From XYD12-FULL-36-8 sp964613805 (lineage in GTDB: Bacteria > Bacteroidota > Ignavibacteria > Ignavibacteriales > Ignavibacteriaceae), in the NCBI GenBank assembly GCA_964613805.1, contig CAZTJF010000008.1, positions 62,001 to 126,000 of the forward strand: DNA of 64,000 nucleotides. Direction: 5' to 3'. Positions 63,321 to 64,000 of this stretch are shown here, piece after piece. Within the stretch, counting starts at the first letter, position 1. Each line of letters opens with the position of its first letter. The translations under genes and the position numbers were made by a program. A model generated the notes under the pieces. It ran no database searches and was not told the DNA's origin. It was given only the letters and a program-made list of their open reading frames with translations.

Positions 63321-63908
63321 ATGAATAAGTTTTTCATTTCCATAATTATAATCACTCTATTTAATTTCGATCCGATATTTAGTGCCGATAAGGCAAGAGG
63401 ATTTTTTATTTCATTTGGCGTTGGTCCGCGATTACCAATCAGCAATTTTGCAGGTTCAACTGATTTGGGTTATGGATTTAATTTTGAAATATCTTACACT
63501 GACAATAACTACATTCCGGTTTTTTTATTTACGAAAATCGGGTATGAACAGTATCCGGGGTCTCAAGGATATTATGAATCATCAGACTACTCAAACTTCT
63601 CAACAGTAAGTATTCCAATAAATACAGGAATCAGATATTATTTTTCTCCATTGCTTGAGAGTGCATTTTTGTTAATGCCGTTGGCAGAGGTCTCTGCGTC
63701 TTTTTCATATTTAAAGGAACTCCACCAGTTTAAATTAACTTCGGGAAGAAGTAATTACTTTGAGGAATACTATAAGTTTGGTTTTAGTGCAGGTGTCGGA
63801 GTGTCAATGTTCTTGATGGAAATACTGGCATCCTACAATTACTTTCAGAATAACCAATTCGTTTCTGCCGATTTGAAAATTAGATTACCATTGTTAGTTA
63901 TTTTTTAA
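63321..63908 (+). CDS. Outer-membrane beta-barrel-like protein
   Basis: 195 residues with a signal peptide to about 22 (ending FSADKARG). The rest alternates strands rich in Tyr, Phe and Ser, such as GYGFNFEISYTDNNYIP and GFSAGVGVSMFLMEI, and finishes with a hydrophobic final strand, as barrel proteins do. It probably lies in the outer membrane; no known family is seen. Confidence 0.68.
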   Translation: MNKFFISIIIITLFNFDPIFSADKARGFFISFGVGPRLPISNFAGSTDLGYGFNFEISYTDNNYIPVFLFTKIGYEQYPGSQGYYESSDYSNFSTVSIPINTGIRYYFSPLLESAFLLMPLAEVSASFSYLKELHQFKLTSGRSNYFEEYYKFGFSAGVGVSMFLMEILASYNYFQNNQFVSADLKIRLPLLVIF

Positions 63909-63917
63909 AGGAATAAA

Positions 63918-64000
63918 ATGGATTATCAAAACCTAACACTAGAAAAAAAAGAAAATCTCGCGATAGTTAGAATCAATCGTCCCGATAAGCTTAATGCACT
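63918..64000 (+). CDS. Enoyl-CoA hydratase/isomerase-family protein, N-terminus only
   Basis: Translation from the ATG at 63918, preceded by AAAGGA, gives MDYQNLTLEKK and then NLAIVRINRPDKLNAL before the window ends. The last string is the opening signature of crotonase enzymes of fatty-acid beta-oxidation and related pathways. The window edge truncates it after 27 codons. Confidence 0.85.
   Translation, partial: MDYQNLTLEKKENLAIVRINRPDKLNA

Overview
The window is AT-rich chromosomal DNA, apparently from a member of the Bacteroidota/Ignavibacteriota branch. The main evidence is four secreted proteins with a type IX secretion (T9SS) C-terminal sorting domain, three of them with the YPNPFNP motif typical of Ignavibacteria-like genomes. 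Also consistent are many beta-barrel and metallopeptidase exports, a CNT nucleoside transporter, and a candidate TAnnTTTG-type promoter before clpC. Placement in Ignavibacteria is inference from protein style; no rRNA or tRNA gene was found.

Layout. 1-6.3 kb (minus strand): a partial ABC-F ATPase, a T9SS propeller protein, and a compact Crp/Fnr regulator - PHP phosphatase - ribH run. 6.5-11.1 kb (plus): a membrane-anchored SurA/PpiD-type prolyl isomerase, a barrel protein, then aroK and aroB overlapping. 11.1-18.5 kb: three large T9SS-exported proteins (GHL10 glycosidase-like, M14 carboxypeptidase, CotH/lamin-tail protein) with nearly interchangeable sorting domains. Two of these carry a GC-rich palindromic repeat inside the reading frame. 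18.5-19.2 kb: a repeat-rich gap with two diverged copies of a hairpin plus ribosome-binding-site plus MLKT mini-ORF unit. 19.2-29.4 kb: nadA, a histidine kinase, purA, a STAS protein, a pair of M16 peptidases, and an ECF sigma/anti-sigma pair.

31.6-38.7 kb is the most distinctive region. Five contiguous genes encode a membrane SpoIIE-type phosphatase, a STAS antagonist, an RsbW-like kinase, a GAF-SpoIIE phosphatase, and a PDZ/multi-TM/GAF/SpoIIE phosphatase. This is a partner-switching module with three phosphatase inputs, one kinase and one antagonist, and no sigma factor next to it. Another STAS gene (23 kb) and another SpoIIE phosphatase (56 kb) lie elsewhere in the window. Immediately downstream is an AbiEi/AbiEii type IV toxin-antitoxin pair with a perfect inverted repeat in its promoter region.

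40.3-50.7 kb: manA, then on the minus strand secF/secD, a nucleoside uptake and salvage set (pnp, nupC, tdk, cdd), and a UvrD-type helicase. 51.1-64 kb: clpC, a pterin dehydratase, pyrE, an M64 peptidase, an orphan SpoIIE phosphatase, an aldehyde dehydrogenase, truA, an SDR reductase, DUF2231 and other membrane proteins, a barrel protein, and the start of an enoyl-CoA hydratase.

Intergenic space holds several families of short inverted repeats (an ATTGC-GCAAT family, a GTGAG-TCACC family, a GGCTAAAGCC MITE-like unit, an AACGAAATATTGG unit). Several sit where terminators would be expected.
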